Below, piece after piece: positions 1-11,571 of a stretch of 64,000 bases of DNA. Source of the stretch: Gonocerus acuteangulatus (taxonomy: Eukaryota > Arthropoda > Insecta > Hemiptera > Coreidae); assembly GCA_946811695.1 (NCBI GenBank), contig OX328123.1:39094054-39158053 (forward strand), given 5' to 3'. The notes beneath the pieces were generated by a model that saw only the letters and a program-made list of their open reading frames with translations, did no database searches and had not been told where the DNA came from. The first letter of the stretch is position 1. The number at the start of each line of letters is the position of its first letter. The position numbers and the translations under genes were made by a program.

Positions 1-407
1 TCCTTCCTTAACTCCAAACGTAACCAAAATTTCAACATATTAGTTTTAATGATAGTAGAACATGTAGAAAATGTTTCAACTAATCCTATGATTCTAAGTA
101 CCCAAACCAAAAACGGTATTCGAAAACTATTTTTCCAATTTTCTCGAAAACGGTTAAAGCTATCGCCTTGAAAATGGTTTCATTCGTTTTCCTAGCCCAA
201 GAAGCATATAAAACGAGTACTTACAAGCTTATGAACTCAAAAACGTAAGCGTTACGATTTTTTTTGCGCGAATTTCGCCCCAAACGCCATCTTCCAGTGG
301 GCGGATTTTGCTGGTTAACGAACTTGACCTTTCAGATTGGACGACAGATTTTTGTACCAAATTTCATCAAAATCGGACCATTTGTCTGGGAGCTACAGAG
401 CGAAGAG

Positions 408-469
<62 letters not shown>

Positions 470-480
470 TATATACACAC

Positions 481-513
<33 letters not shown>

Positions 514-650
514 AATTTTAACCACTATCATTTTCGGTCTCTAGGGGTTCTGAAACGCAAAATTTTCTAGTCGGCACTTCCGGATTGCGTCATGAGATCA
601 ACCTTATAAGCGGGGTTCCTCCCTATGGGGGAGGGAGGAACCGCGCTAAA
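1..650 (+). mobile_element. HINE-like repeat, copy A (left part outside window)
   Basis: This is the right-hand part of the dominant repeat family of the window. It aligns by eye with 48030-48683, 58290-58904 and the reverse of 29700-30360. It has the internal (TA)n array (411-505), the block ending in CTTCCGGATTG, and a terminal hairpin: GGTTCCTCCCT (614-624), a 7-nt loop, then AGGGAGGAACC (632-642), followed by GCGCTAA. No protein is encoded; ORFs running through the TA array are fortuitous. Classification as a Helentron-related non-autonomous element is inference from the hairpin, the CTAA end and the microsatellite. Confidence 0.8.
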
Positions 651-854
651 AAGAGGTTTTCCTAAGGAAAAAAAAAGAAAAAAAAAGTAAGATCATCACT
701 CCAGCGCCCGTAGCAATTGAACCTATTCCAGCTAAAATATTTCGGTCATCTTGAGGCAAGCTGCCAACCTTTCTTTCAAATTCCTCCTCGCTCGGCTAAG
801 GACCTGGCGAGAATTTCTCATAAATGATTCAAAAATTCCAAGTTATTATTGTCC

Positions 855-1010
855 ATTTTGCCTGCTGTGGACTATGACGCTGGAAAACGAACTTTCGTAA
901 GACCACAATATTCGCTGCAGGAAGTGTGGAGAACGTTCCAACATGTCCAGCATCCACCAGCAAAACAATGCTCTCTGCTCCTGATCTCCGGGCCTCTACT
1001 CCTGAACTTG
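855..1010. repeat. Dispersed repeat R1, copy 1
   Basis: This stretch matches the reverse complement of about 40690-40820. Shared landmarks are ACTTTCGT, CTGAAGGAAGTGTGGA-like, TTCCAACAT and CCAGCA blocks, with roughly 75-80% identity by eye. The family is not recognised and no convincing coding frame is shared by the two copies. The bases between copy A and this repeat (651-854) show nothing else. Confidence 0.5.
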
Positions 1011-1021
1011 CTGTAATCTGA

Positions 1022-1120
1022 ATTTATTTATACATCAGTGAGACCGCGACAAAGGCAATTCATCACTAAACACTTAAATAACAATAAACAATAGTGAACA
1101 ATTGTAAAGAAATTAGCAAA
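1022..1120 (-). mobile_element. 5'-truncated retroposon 3' end (LINE-like tail family)
   Basis: Read on the minus strand, this fragment ends in GGTCTCACTGATGTATAAAT followed by an ATAAAT tail. It closely matches the insert at 25654-25757, which is bounded by a 13-bp target duplication. It is therefore a dead-on-arrival retroposon copy carrying only the 3' end. The parent LINE is not in the window. Confidence 0.6.
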
Positions 1121-1410
1121 TTCAACAATAAACCATAATTTTCGAGCACAATATGCGTTTACGATAAAAAGGTACAAACTATACAGAGGCAGATAGGGCA
1201 GTCAGTAAATACAATTATAGATTTACAATATATATTATCAATTTGAATTCATAGTTCATTTTTACCATAAAATACCTATATGCTGTAATCTGAAGGGAGA
1301 CGTTCTTCCCGAAGGGTCCCCGTGTGACCAAGAGAGGGTCTTAAAAATCTTTACAGCGGGTCAGTTCCAATTCCTAAGCCCAAGTTTAATGACTTGCAAC
1401 ACCTTAAACA

Positions 1411-1411
<1 letters not shown>

Positions 1412-1459
<48 letters not shown>
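1412..1459. repeat. (TA)n microsatellite
   Basis: A run of about 24 uninterrupted TA dinucleotides. It is not flanked by the dominant repeat family, unlike most other TA arrays here. The ORF that crosses it is an artefact. Confidence 0.95.
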
Positions 1460-1463
<4 letters not shown>

Positions 1464-2472
1464 AAATATATTATATAAATGTACATATATACATTTGTAT
1501 AATATAAACGATAATTTCTAAAAATGCTGTCCAACAAAATAAACATAATCTATATGCTGACAGCAGTAATACATTAATTGTCAATTCTTCTTTTCAGTGT
1601 TACTTTTATTTTATTTAAAGTATCCTATTATTATTTGAACTACTTTATTACCTGTTCTGAGATGTTATTGTGATATACAAGACCTGATACTAAAGATTCT
1701 CTAAGCGGAGATAAGTGGGCCAAGCCGTTTTACTCTGAAGCGACGAGGCTTTGTCCATCGCCACGTTTTCCCGTGGCATCGCTGACACACATTCTCCCGT
1801 GTCCGTCAGGATTCCCTTTCCCTCACCCCTCACTCATAAACCGAACTCTCATAAAACATACAAAAACCCCGATGTGACAAACGTTTCTCTGGTCTCCTTC
1901 CGTCATTCAAGCGAAAAGAAACTTAAGTGATTTGAAACTTTTTATTTATTTATTAGCTCAACGGATTTCATGGATAATATTGTAGAAACAAAGAATGTTT
2001 TATCTTGATTTTGCGCAAACGGATATTAGTGAATTACTCCTTATTCTTGCTTTTTAAATTAGGTATATAGCATCAGCATTCGTCGGTTATTTTGGTTTGC
2101 GTTCACATGAATAATGGCAAGTTATTCCTTCTTGTTACCACACGAACTAAATTAGATGCTGTAATATGTGAGTTGGTAGTCCTTTTGTCAGGTTAAAATT
2201 CCTGTCTGTTTTATTTATTATTAAAAACTCTTCAAGTTTCGTTTGCATGGTTTTTGTCTATTAGATTCAAATGTTTTTCACCCACTAATTTGTTAAATTT
2301 TCGTTTAAAATTGTTGTTACCATTTTTATCTGTTCTAATTATTTGAAACAATGACGAGAATTAGATTAGATCATTTTTTATTTTCCAACGCCCTTTGGTG
2401 GTGGTTGAGCCATTTGAAGCCGAGCCTCCCAGTATCGCTTCGTAAGGTCAGGAAGATGGATGAGGTTAGATA

Positions 2473-2475
<3 letters not shown>
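1460..2475. other. No recognisable feature
   Basis: AT-rich sequence without a credible ORF, RNA gene or matching repeat in the window. A slightly GC-richer patch at 1700-1830 has no open frame of note. Confidence 0.6.

Positions 2476-2537
<62 letters not shown>
2476..2537. repeat. (TA)n microsatellite
   Basis: About 31 TA units, lying 50 bp before the 41-bp minisatellite and not associated with the dominant repeat family. Confidence 0.95.
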
Positions 2538-2540
<3 letters not shown>

Positions 2541-2586
2541 CTTCCATTGAAATAATTCTTGTTATACTCTTATATCGCATCAGGCA

Positions 2587-3268
2587 TCAGGCTTATGGTT
2601 AACAGCATCGAGCCTCATCCCCATGAGTCAGGCTTACGGTTAACAGCATCGAGCCTCATCCCCATGAGTCAGGCTTATGGTGTACAGCATCGAGCCTCGT
2701 CCCCATGAGTCAGGCTTATGGTTAACAGCATCGAGCCTCATCCCCATGAGTCAGGCTTATGGTGTACAGCATCGAGCCTCATCCCCTTGAGTCAGGCTTA
2801 TGGTTAACATCATCGAGCCTCGTCGCCATGAGTCAGGCTTATGGTTAACAGCATCGAGCCTCGTCGCCATGAGTCAGGCTTATGGTGTACAGCATCGAGC
2901 CTCGTCCCCATGAGTCAGGCTTATGGTTAACAGCATCGAGCCTCATCCCCATGAGTCAGGCTTACGGTTAACAGCATCGAGCCTCATCCCCATGAGTCAG
3001 GCTTATGGTGTACAGCATCGAGCCTCATCCCCATGAGTCAGGCTTATGGTTAACATCATCGAGCCTCGTCGCCATGAGTCAGGCTTATGGTTAACAGCAT
3101 CGAGCCTCATCCCCATGAGTCAGGCTTATGGTTAACAGTATCGAGCCTCATCCCCATGAGTCAGGCTTATGGTTAACAGCATCGAGCCTCATCCCCAAGA
3201 GTCAGGCTTATGGTTAACAGCATCGAGCCTCATCCCCATGAGTCAGGCTTATGGTTAACAGCATTGAG
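2587..3268. repeat. 41-bp minisatellite, 16.6 copies
   Basis: The unit starts TCAGGCTTATGGTTAACAGC and continues CATCGAGCCTCATCCCCATGAG-like to 41 bp. Unit starts are exactly 41 bp apart from 2587 to 3243 (16 whole units plus a 26-bp partial), with no indels. Variants are few: TTAAC or GTGTAC, CATCC or CGTCG, and ACGG or ATGG. They recur in blocks: units 2-3 resemble 10-11, and units 5-6 resemble 11-12. This implies duplication of multi-unit blocks. Fifteen of the 16 unit junctions create TGAGTCA. The length is not a multiple of three, so it is unlikely to be coding. Confidence 0.97.
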
Positions 3269-3476
3269 GTGTGCTGTCAACAGAAGAACAGTTAGAGGAG
3301 TACAAACTATTAGTTAATTCCAGTATACGGTTCTTCAAGGCCGGCATTTACAACTCTCAATACCGTTCTGGATATTTAGTATCGTAACTCAATTCTAATT
3401 TTATCTATGTGTTACAATAGAATCTGATCTTTATATTTGCATTTTGAACCATTACCAGCATTTAGACTGAATTTTT

Positions 3477-3677
3477 AGTTCTCTATCGAACAATAATCAC
3501 ACAAGAAAGGGTTACTAATATGTATAGTTCTCTATCGAACAATAATCACACAAGAAAGGGTTACTAATATGTATAGTTCTCTATCGAACAATAATCACAC
3601 AAGAAAGGGTTACTAATATGTATAGTTCTCTATCGAACAATAATCACACAAGAAAGGGTTACTAATATGTATAGTTC
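3477..3677. repeat. 49-bp perfect tandem repeat, 4.1 copies
   Basis: Units start AGTTCTCTATCGAACAATAA at 3477, 3526, 3575 and 3624, with a 5-bp partial at 3673. All four complete units look identical, indicating a very recent expansion or an assembly artefact. No ORF spans it. Confidence 0.97.
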
Positions 3678-4542
3678 AACGACTGAAATCTCATATGCAC
3701 TAAAGTCATAACTGAAAAGTCTGGGGTCTTTACAATAAATACATTTCCTGTTTATACAAAATAAAATATAATAAAATTCAAAATTAATATAAACAAATAT
3801 TATTTATATATGTGCGTGTGTGTGTGTATTTTTATTACTAAATATTTTCTCTATATTTGTTAATATTAATTTTGAATTTATTTATGAGGGGATGGTGGAT
3901 CGCCTGCCAAAAAGTGATTCTAAATATCATCTGCAACAAAAATGTTCCAACAGGTCAAGATCCGATCCACAACCGTTTTGAAGAAACCACTCATTTTCTA
4001 GTATTTTCCATGTATATTTACATGGTGAGAATTACAATATCACGAGTTCTTTAATTTCGTTAATGAAGATGCCTTGAATGATATTTACATCTTTTGGTGT
4101 AAACCGCTAATGACTGCTTATACTGAAGCAAATTGTTAGTTCTCTATGGCGAAACCTTCTTCCCAGAGAACCTCTAGTTTAGACAAAGCGGTCCGCGTCC
4201 GTCCTGGAGCTTAAGTAGAGCATGTGGACACAGTATAATTGCCGTGGAATGTCCTGGATGGTAGTTTCTTTTTACCCGCCTCCGACACATAATGTAAACA
4301 GTTAGACTGGACAACAGGGGATTGTAAGGAGCGAAGAATCCGTTTAAATTTCAAAACAGAAATAGCAAACCTGGGTTTTCTCCTCTGTTACTGACTCTTT
4401 TTGATTCTGTTCTAAAAAGAGAGTGCTATTTTAGCCAAATTAAATATATTAGTTGCTCATCTTTTATCAGTTGCCTTATTTTAAGTCCAACAAATATTCC
4501 TTCTTTTAGTTTAGCTTCAATGATTACAAAGAAACACAAATT
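3678..4542. other. No recognisable feature
   Basis: AT-rich with a short imperfect TATGTG/GT stretch near 3808-3830. The 65-residue ORF at 3857 has no recognisable motif and is not called. Confidence 0.55.
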
Positions 4543-4689
4543 AAAAAAAAGGTGGTATTTTCCAAAGACATCATACACCTGACGTGCTGGAGTGAAATTG
4601 AAATGCGGATCGAAAATTCAACATGGAATCAGCGTGTCGAAATACATAAGAATACATGTATGTAGTCTTTGGAAAAGACCACTTTTTTT
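4543..4689. repeat. Small foldback element
   Basis: An inverted repeat. Left arm 4543-4576 contains GGTGGTATTTTCCAAAGAC; right arm 4658-4689 contains GTCTTTGGAAAAGACCAC. The arms are about 30 bp with a couple of mismatches and enclose about 80 bp. This is the size of a short MITE or the remains of one. It abuts the 3' splice-donor end of the pseudogene at 4717. Confidence 0.65.
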
Positions 4690-4716
4690 ATTTCGTCTGT
4701 GTTATTGAGAACTTAC

Positions 4717-5850
4717 TTTTTCAGGAATACAAATCTACTGTCATCACAATCTATTGCTTTCACAAAATTCTCAATTAAGCCTAGTTCGATTTGCACTAGA
4801 GGCAGTACGATTTTCCAGAACATACAAGTGGGTGGTGAAGAACAATTTTCTTGCCCTTGATTAAATGACTCCTTATTTGGCCAGTTATTTTTTATATAAT
4901 GATAACTTATATCTTTGCTATTCCACCTGTACAAGTCGCAGCTAAATTTAGTATAGCCAAGCTGTAACCCAAGTAAGATAGCTATTACTTTTAAATCCCC
5001 ACATATCTGCCAAAAATAAATTGTCTTACATAAAAATTGATAATCTTGATAGTGCATTGTAAGAGCTTTATATTATCGCAATTTCCTTATACCAACTTCA
5101 TGGGCAAAAGGAATGGATGGATATTTCTTTACGTTATCTAGTAACACTCCTTTTAAGCTTGTTTTCGTGGAGTCTATGAATAAACGCCAATCCTCAGGTT
5201 TATGCTCAACACTCAGTGGCTGGAACAAATTCTCAGCATCTTTGGGGAAAACTAGGTCGTCCTCTTTAGAAAACAAATGCTCAAATTCCTTTTGGCGTTG
5301 GCAGAGGAAACTTACTTTGGTTTCACATTGCAGTAGAATCTTCCCTGAAGTTCCAGCGTTTCAATTTGAGGCGGGTAATTCTGCCTTGCTTATAATTAAA
5401 CCAAGATCCCGAATTAAATAATTTAAATCTTCCTTTGTGAGAATGTGAGGTTCAGTTATGGTATCGTTTCCAGAATATGGATTATTCTGAACACGAGGAA
5501 CACTTTGAATTACGTTAGACAATGTTATGTCATCTGGTGGAGGTAGTATGGGAAGTCTAGGCCCATGAAGCACCGGTTGAACTGCTGGACTCTGAAAAAA
5601 AAAAACTTAAAAAATTATACCAAAATCGGAGTGCCTACAGGCTCTTACCCAAAATCCAGCGTTTGGCGTTATGATCTATAGATTTTAATTCCTCCGAAGA
5701 GCTTATTAAAGCTGCTAAATTGTCCCAGCATCCCTTGAAATTAATTCTCCTGAATTGAGCTACTGTTGTGGATGGATAGTACAAAGAGTCAACAGGTTCG
5801 ATGATGAAATCCTGCTGGTATTCTGAGCAGCGGCTAATCCTCAGGAGAAC
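4717..5850 (-). pseudogene. Multi-exon pseudogene of a repeated uncharacterised arthropod family (DLNYLIRDL/EDWRLFIDS type)
   Basis: Read from 5850 down to 4717. Three minus-strand segments are recognisable: 5573-5361 (contains KEDLNYLIRDLGL), 5276-5073 (contains KPEDWRLFIDSTKTSLKGVL) and 5057-4717 (contains ICGDLKVIAILLGLQLGYTK and KIVLPLVQIELGLIENFVKA). I recognise these blocks from a multicopy uncharacterised protein family seen in many arthropod genomes; its function is unknown to me. Frameshifts occur near 5365 and 5330, with a stop and small insertion near 5070, so the copy is dead. Splice signals persist: GTAAG at 5648, a T-rich CAG acceptor at 5594-5592 (about 57-bp intron), and GTAAGT at 4716. 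The upstream open segment (5850-5649) joins out of phase. Intron retention argues against retrocopying. Confidence 0.6.
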
Positions 5851-6215
5851 GGCTATATCATTAATCCATCTAAAGATGGATATGTAACAATGTGTTTGGA
5901 CTTATTCCAGATATATTTGTCAAGCAGAAGTAGAAGTCTCCCAACTGATCCTTTGGTTTGCACCATATCATAGGGACTACGAAAGGGGAGATGCACTATG
6001 ACGGGGGTTTACATCTCATAGTTATTGCAGGATATTTATGCCAGAAAGAAATTGTAACTAATGTACCATTTCCGGGGTATGGAATGCTAACGATTTGCTA
6101 ACCTGGAATAGGTTTAGGCAACTAGAACGCTATTACACATAAAATATAATATTTTATGAACTAAGTTATCTTCTTTAATTCATTTTTATGGGTTTTATGA
6201 CGCAATCAAAATTTC
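5851..6215. other. No recognisable feature
   Basis: No motif, repeat match or plausible ORF seen. Confidence 0.5.
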
Positions 6216-6275
6216 GGGGGGGGGGGGGGGGACTGCAGCCCCCTCAGCCCCCCCCCCCTTATATACGCCCATGGT
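6216..6275. repeat. G-run/C-run palindromic block, probable DNA-transposon end
   Basis: A run of about 16 G is followed by ACTGCAGCCCCCTCAG, then a run of C and TATATACGCCCATGG. The GGGG...CTGCAG...CCCC arrangement can fold on itself, and the TACGCCCATGG edge resembles the ends of common arthropod cut-and-paste elements. No partner end was found nearby, so only one end is called. Confidence 0.4.
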
Positions 6276-7216
6276 TCTGTGTGGGAAATGTCATTGTTGT
6301 TATTCTTCAAACGTTAGAAGTAAATTGTTGACACAATGGATTGAAATATAAATGTAAAATACTCCTAATCAGCTTGTTATATACCACGAATGATAATGAA
6401 CAGAAGAATTATTTTCAAATTAGCCAAAAAAAAAAAAAAAAATGATGGAAAATGTCTGACTCCATTGTTGGAATCAGCAGATGGCAATATACCAGAAACA
6501 CCCGAGACTTTAATTTAATATAATCATTGTTGATAAGTGTTATAAACCCAAGAAGACTAAAAGATATACTAGATTGCCTCAATTCCTCCTATCCCCGGAC
6601 TACACAATTACTTACAACAATTTCTGGTTATGTCGTTTCTCACGTGGATTCGAAAGGACGGTAGTTCTTGTTAATTTAATAAATTGAATGTAAAAAGATT
6701 GGGGTATAAAATGTTTTCCTTATGACCCAGAAAAATATCTTCCTTCGAACTGAAACATGACTGACCTGTAAGTTTAAGGAAAAAGCTTTTATTTACTAAT
6801 GGCCGTAGGGAACGGTTTCTCTCCCTGTAAGCAAGGAGTGGAGCCCACTTTTACTCGACAATGTAACTCGGATGAGATTTCATTCAGCTGTCACTACCAT
6901 CTCGTAAAGCTGTTTACCTTGGAAAGAGGATTTCTCCCTCTTATCGCATCCTTCTTGAGGATAGCTACCAAGATGTTTTGAAGATACTTTCGATGAAAAC
7001 CTCAATTACAACTGTCGTGCAAGACTTCAAACGCTTATTGATCCTCGGGATCTGTGAAAATAAAAAAAACTTAACGTACTTTCTAAAAACACCCTTAATG
7101 GAAAGATTCTTTTTTGCAAATCTAATTGAAAATTAGCTCTGAGGAATCGAATGACAAATGAATATTAAGAAAGGTAACGTGTCTTTAATTTAGGAGAAGG
7201 TCTTTACAGTACACTT
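6276..7216. other. No recognisable feature
   Basis: AT-rich. The 60-residue ORF at 6799 shows no motif. A short A-run lies at 6427-6442. Confidence 0.55.
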
Positions 7217-8091
7217 TTAGCGCGTTTCCTCCCTCCTTCCAAGGGGAGGAAGCCCACTTGTAGAATGGAGCTTCAAATTTATTTCTATCTAGCTGCCGCA
7301 GAAGTGGTCCGATTTTGATAAAAACTGCAGAAATATCCGAATAGTGGTCCACCGAACATTGATTTTTGGGCTTAAATCAAGCGAAGACAATCTTGGCGTT
7401 TTTCCATAAATAGGCTTGTAAGTTAACATTTTATAGGTTTACTAATGTGGGGGAACAAACAAACATTGTTAAAGGCGATATCTCTAACCTTTCTAGAAAA
7501 AAGTAGATGGAACTAGTTTTTCTAAATAGATTTCAGTTCGGCTACTCAGAAACGATGGGTTTAGTTGGAACTAGTTCCAGACGTGTGACATCAATTTTGT
7601 TTACGTTTGGCGACAAGAAAGAATTAGGAAAAAAAAACACATTACTAATAGGCATGAGAAGTTTTTGGGATTTTCGATTCTAAAGTACTTTCGAAAATAT
7701 AGGTTTCAGTCGGTGAAATAAATGCTTAAATCTTCGAAAGAATTCGTTTCGTTGCTTTGGACGGTTCCTTGAGTTTTTGTTCCTCGGCATTTTACTGCCT
7801 GTTCTGCCTGCTGTTAGCAGTGAAATAAACCAAGATACACCGAATGTGAAATAATGGTTTGTTGTTTGTAGTAGAACCTTCCGGTCGAAGAGGATGTGTG
7901 AGTTATTTCCGCCTTTAAATTGTCTCTGCATTATGTAGCCAAAATTCTACTGTCTACTGTCAAATATAGTAGATGTTTATTTTAATTAACATAATGTTAA
8001 CTACATGCATTTCAAGTCTTCTAAATGACTCTAAGAGTAAGATTGCTATTGAACCCCATTAGGATGGCATAGTTCCTGCGAGTAGAACTTT
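7217..8091 (-). mobile_element. Old, diverged HINE-like copy
   Basis: It starts TTTAGCGCGTTTCCTCCCTC with a decayed hairpin (GTTTCCTCCCT...GGGAGGAAGC). Internal landmarks of the dominant family appear in the right order for the minus orientation: GGTCCGATTTTGAT, AAAGGCGATATCTCTAACC, and GTGAAATAAATGCTTAAATC. It ends in a decayed terminus, CATAGTTCCTGCGAGTAGAAC. Identity to young copies is low, so this is an old insertion. The internal (TA)n is absent. Confidence 0.6.
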
Positions 8092-9653
8092 TTTTATTTT
8101 TATTTTAGTTTTAATTTATTTTCCTACGTACTAGAAAGCTGAACCAAATGAGATTGTGTGTTGAAGAAGCACAGAAGTAACATAAGTAAAACCTATCGGG
8201 CATTAAAGCAATATAAAATTCTTGGAAGCTCCCCCTCCCAGATAAACAATAAATTATTGGATAAAATAACAAGAATAAATACATTTTTATGACTACAAGG
8301 TGTAATTTATTTGGGAAAGGTGATTCAATGTCATCGCTTCATTTTCAGTTCATTGGAAGCTTAGTTTGAAGGTGATGCTCGAATGAATGCACCCAACATA
8401 TTTGTTCGATTTACCAGTTAACATTGCCACGGCACTAAACACGAGGTTTTCTCGTCAAATCCAATTCGACAATAAATAAAGAACTTAAAAGAGAAAGAAA
8501 AGTCTTTGCATAGTTTAACCAATTAAAAGCAGATTGTTTCCCACGATCCTAGTTACTTTTATAGGGCCGCTTGAAATTATTGATTTATAATTAGTTAAAG
8601 TTGGAATACATTTAAACGGAAGGTTGGTCTAATTATATCATTTGTTAGAAAAACAGTTTTGTGAAGATACGACATGTTGCGAACATGTTGAATTGTTTAT
8701 AGAAATGAAGTGGAGGAATATCCGTTCAGAGTTCTCATATAACTTTATTACTTCCATTCAGCGTTTGGGACTACTTGTGCATCTTCAGGAATGCTTGACC
8801 CATCTATAACGACAATCATATTTAACATGTCATAATTACTATAAAATGATTCCTATAAAGAATCAAGTCCATTACTAAATAGATATTAAAAAAAAGTTAT
8901 AAATTCTTATTAGCTCACTGACATTTTGCAAGAATGTTGAATTGAACATATTTAGAATAAAGTTCTATTTCTACCCTTGTGATTTTCCAAAACTCCAGTG
9001 CACATTTTACTGTTGCTTAAGTTAGAAAGGATAAACTCGAAAATTCTTTTCATTAGTACATGCAGTAAACATTGACACTAATTGAACGAGCGTAATGTTC
9101 TAATATTTAATCACTCAAGATTAGAAAGTCTGCTTTAATTCTATTCCAACCATTTATCAGGATGCTTACTCTCAAGGATTATGAAGCAAAAGAAAATAAA
9201 AGCTCTGAGTACAATATATATTCGTGCTAGCGATTCCTCTTTGGAATTCACGGTCGGTGAGTGGATGAAAAGCGATTTTCCCCGCGTTATTAAATTCCGT
9301 CTAATTACTTTCGCTATTTATGCCGATGATGCGATGGCGAAACTCGTCCTTGGTAGCTTTCTTCTTGTTCCTATGTACCTTAGTAGGCTTGTCGCTCCGA
9401 TGGTTTAGCTCTCTCTTATCATCATGTTGCTACATATTATGGGACAGGAATGTAGCTATTTTCACTCAGATTAGTTATTCCTATCCTCATAGCTCTCATA
9501 AGGGTTTGGACATTTAGCGGAATCGTTTGTAAGTAAGAAACTAACTTATGTTTTAACGTGTATTATTATTAACTGAGAATTTTGGGACGGGTTCTCTATA
9601 GGTTACCACCCTTTTCTAGCCAGAATAGGGCTGATGTGTTTTATTTCTAAAGA
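8092..9653. other. No recognisable feature
   Basis: AT-rich intergenic-type sequence. The ORF at 9181-9408 contains a chance YADD string but no other reverse-transcriptase motif. Confidence 0.55.
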
Positions 9654-9748
9654 AAAGCCAGCACCCCACAGTGGGAATCGAACCCACGACCTTTGGCACT
9701 GAGTGTTAAGTGCTCACGCCTTCACACTCATGGCTACCCGGCCTCCCA
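9654..9748 (-). mobile_element. tRNA-derived SINE, family 2, copy 1
   Basis: Read on the minus strand it has a tRNA-like head with an A-box-like stretch (TAGCCATGAGTGTGAAGG) and a perfect B box, GGGTTCGATTCCC, followed by GGGGTGCTGGCTTTTCTTT. It matches 49100-49192 over the whole head and this tail. A real tRNA is unlikely because the acceptor arms do not pair and a shared non-tRNA tail follows. Confidence 0.7.
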
Positions 9749-10220
9749 AAGAAATTAAGGAATCTATTTGAAAGTACAGGACAGATATGTCCCGTAACGT
9801 ACGCAAATGAACGAATTCGGCATACAAACACCAGTGGTACTCACCCAGCGTGATAAAAAAGGGTATAAGTTTTGTGCAGAGCGAGAAGGGAATCCGGGCT
9901 ACTGCCTAAATTGCTTTAATATGGACCATGAAGCCCAATCGAATAATTATGTCGAATAAGGTTTTTAAAAACTATTTTAATTATAATATTTGCTTTGTTT
10001 CATTTATTCGCTACGCCTTGTTAAAAGCTGAAACTTGTTCTAACATTTGTTTAACTTGATTCTTATGATTTTTGTGTATAATATTTGTAATATTTGATAT
10101 TACAACGTAGGTGCGTATTTTTCATTGTCAAATACTCATTTGTTTGTTATCTAATCCTATTCCCGCTTCAAAATAGTTATCATATAACCTTTAGTAACAA
10201 AAATATTAAGCAATAGCCTT

Positions 10221-10226
<6 letters not shown>
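9749..10226. other. No recognisable feature
   Basis: AT-rich; nothing matched elsewhere in the window. Confidence 0.5.
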
Positions 10227-10261
<35 letters not shown>

Positions 10262-10440
10262 CGTGAGATTTATATATATGTATAGATGTTTACGGGTCAC
10301 ATACGCTCAGCAGTCGGAATTCTTACAGGACACGTCTCTCGTACCGAACCTACGACTAACCACTGAAATTTAGTGCCGAAGTCAACATGTTAAAACTAAT
10401 GACCAAGTTTGATAAGACACACGGTCCGGGCGTCCCCCTC
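10227..10440 (-). mobile_element. Possible SINE with poly-A tail
   Basis: On the minus strand a B-box-like GTAGGTTCGGTAC is followed about 130 nt later by an A-run of about 31 (T-run 10227-10257 on the plus strand). This is the layout of a tRNA- or 7SL-type retroposon. The A box is not convincing and there is no second copy, so the call is tentative. Confidence 0.35.
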
Positions 10441-11571
10441 TCCAAGCAGTACCGCCCTCAATGATGACTTTTACTATCACTAGTGATCTTGATATGACAC
10501 TAAATCTCTTTCAAAAGACTTTTCTTTTAAATTCTTCTACTGTCAGTGATTAATTTACAACGTAATATTACACTGAATTTTCATTTCCAACTGATCTTTT
10601 TAATTCATTTAAGTTTTTCGATATATTTAAGATATGCTGAAGAATATTTAAGATACACTTAGTTTATTGATTGATGTAACAAACCCCCTCTTAATATTTG
10701 ATGAAAAGTAAAACATTCCGATGAATTATCATTTTAGAAGTGTTTGAATAATAGAAGGTGAAATTCGATCGGTGGACTGAAGGTGTTTCGTCATCAGTCT
10801 TTATAGTCAAATGAATATGTAATTATTTTATTATATTTTTATATCTAGTAGATAGGATAGATGAAATATGGAAAAACCTTTCCAAGCTTGAATTCAATCC
10901 CAAAAGTAATATTCCTTTTGATCATTTCTATTCTCTTTACGGCCGATGAAGCACTAAACCAATTATTCATGGAAATTATATTGGCTTTTTCTACCTCTTT
11001 GAGGTCTAATGCGAACTATTATAGTTATCCCTAAGTTTAATAATGCTTAATTTATTTCCAATTTATTTATTTTTAGGTTTATATACCGTTTCCGTTGCTT
11101 ATTCTTGCCAATCAACATCAAGACATTGCATCGGTATTGCATACATAGAGGGGGTCTGCTGTAAATATTTGGAAAGAACCTGGATTCATTAAATGAAAAA
11201 AAAAACGACCAGAATTATTAAGATTAAGAAGTAGAAGGGAAAGCGGATCCCGTGAGTATCATGCTCGAGCCAGAACCATGCCTTGATCCAGTTGTGGAGG
11301 TCCTAAGGTCAGAATGCTGATATTATCCGGGACTTGGAAGGAAATCAATGGCCCGTCATCTGGAGAAAGGAGAGAGAGGAATTCCTCACTACAGTTATGT
11401 GTATCTTAACCACATTGTTTCGGGCCGGAATTTATTTGCTCTGAGAATCAAGGAATATCGTTTCATCCAATCGTGACTAAGGCGTTGACGGGGGCAATTT
11501 TTAAGAAATGCTGCAAGCTAATAAAAAATCTATGCCAGGATTACTTTCTCGTTAATAAGGGTTAGAATTAG
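10441..11571. other. No recognisable feature
   Basis: AT-rich sequence without motif or repeat match. Confidence 0.5.

Noticed and set aside
264..570. Overlapping ORFs through the TA array (85, 78 and 77 codons) and similar ones in other copies
   Set aside because: They read (IY)n from TATA repeats and recur in every copy of a non-coding repeat in several frames on both strands.
2587..3268. CRISPR array
   Set aside because: Contiguous tandem 41-bp units without spacers, in a eukaryotic context.
9181..9408. ORF containing YADD
   Set aside because: No other reverse-transcriptase motif before or after, and no LINE 3' features; a chance string.
9654..9748. Possible tRNA gene with perfect B box
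   Set aside because: The acceptor stem does not pair, and the same extended sequence recurs at 49100 with a common tail.
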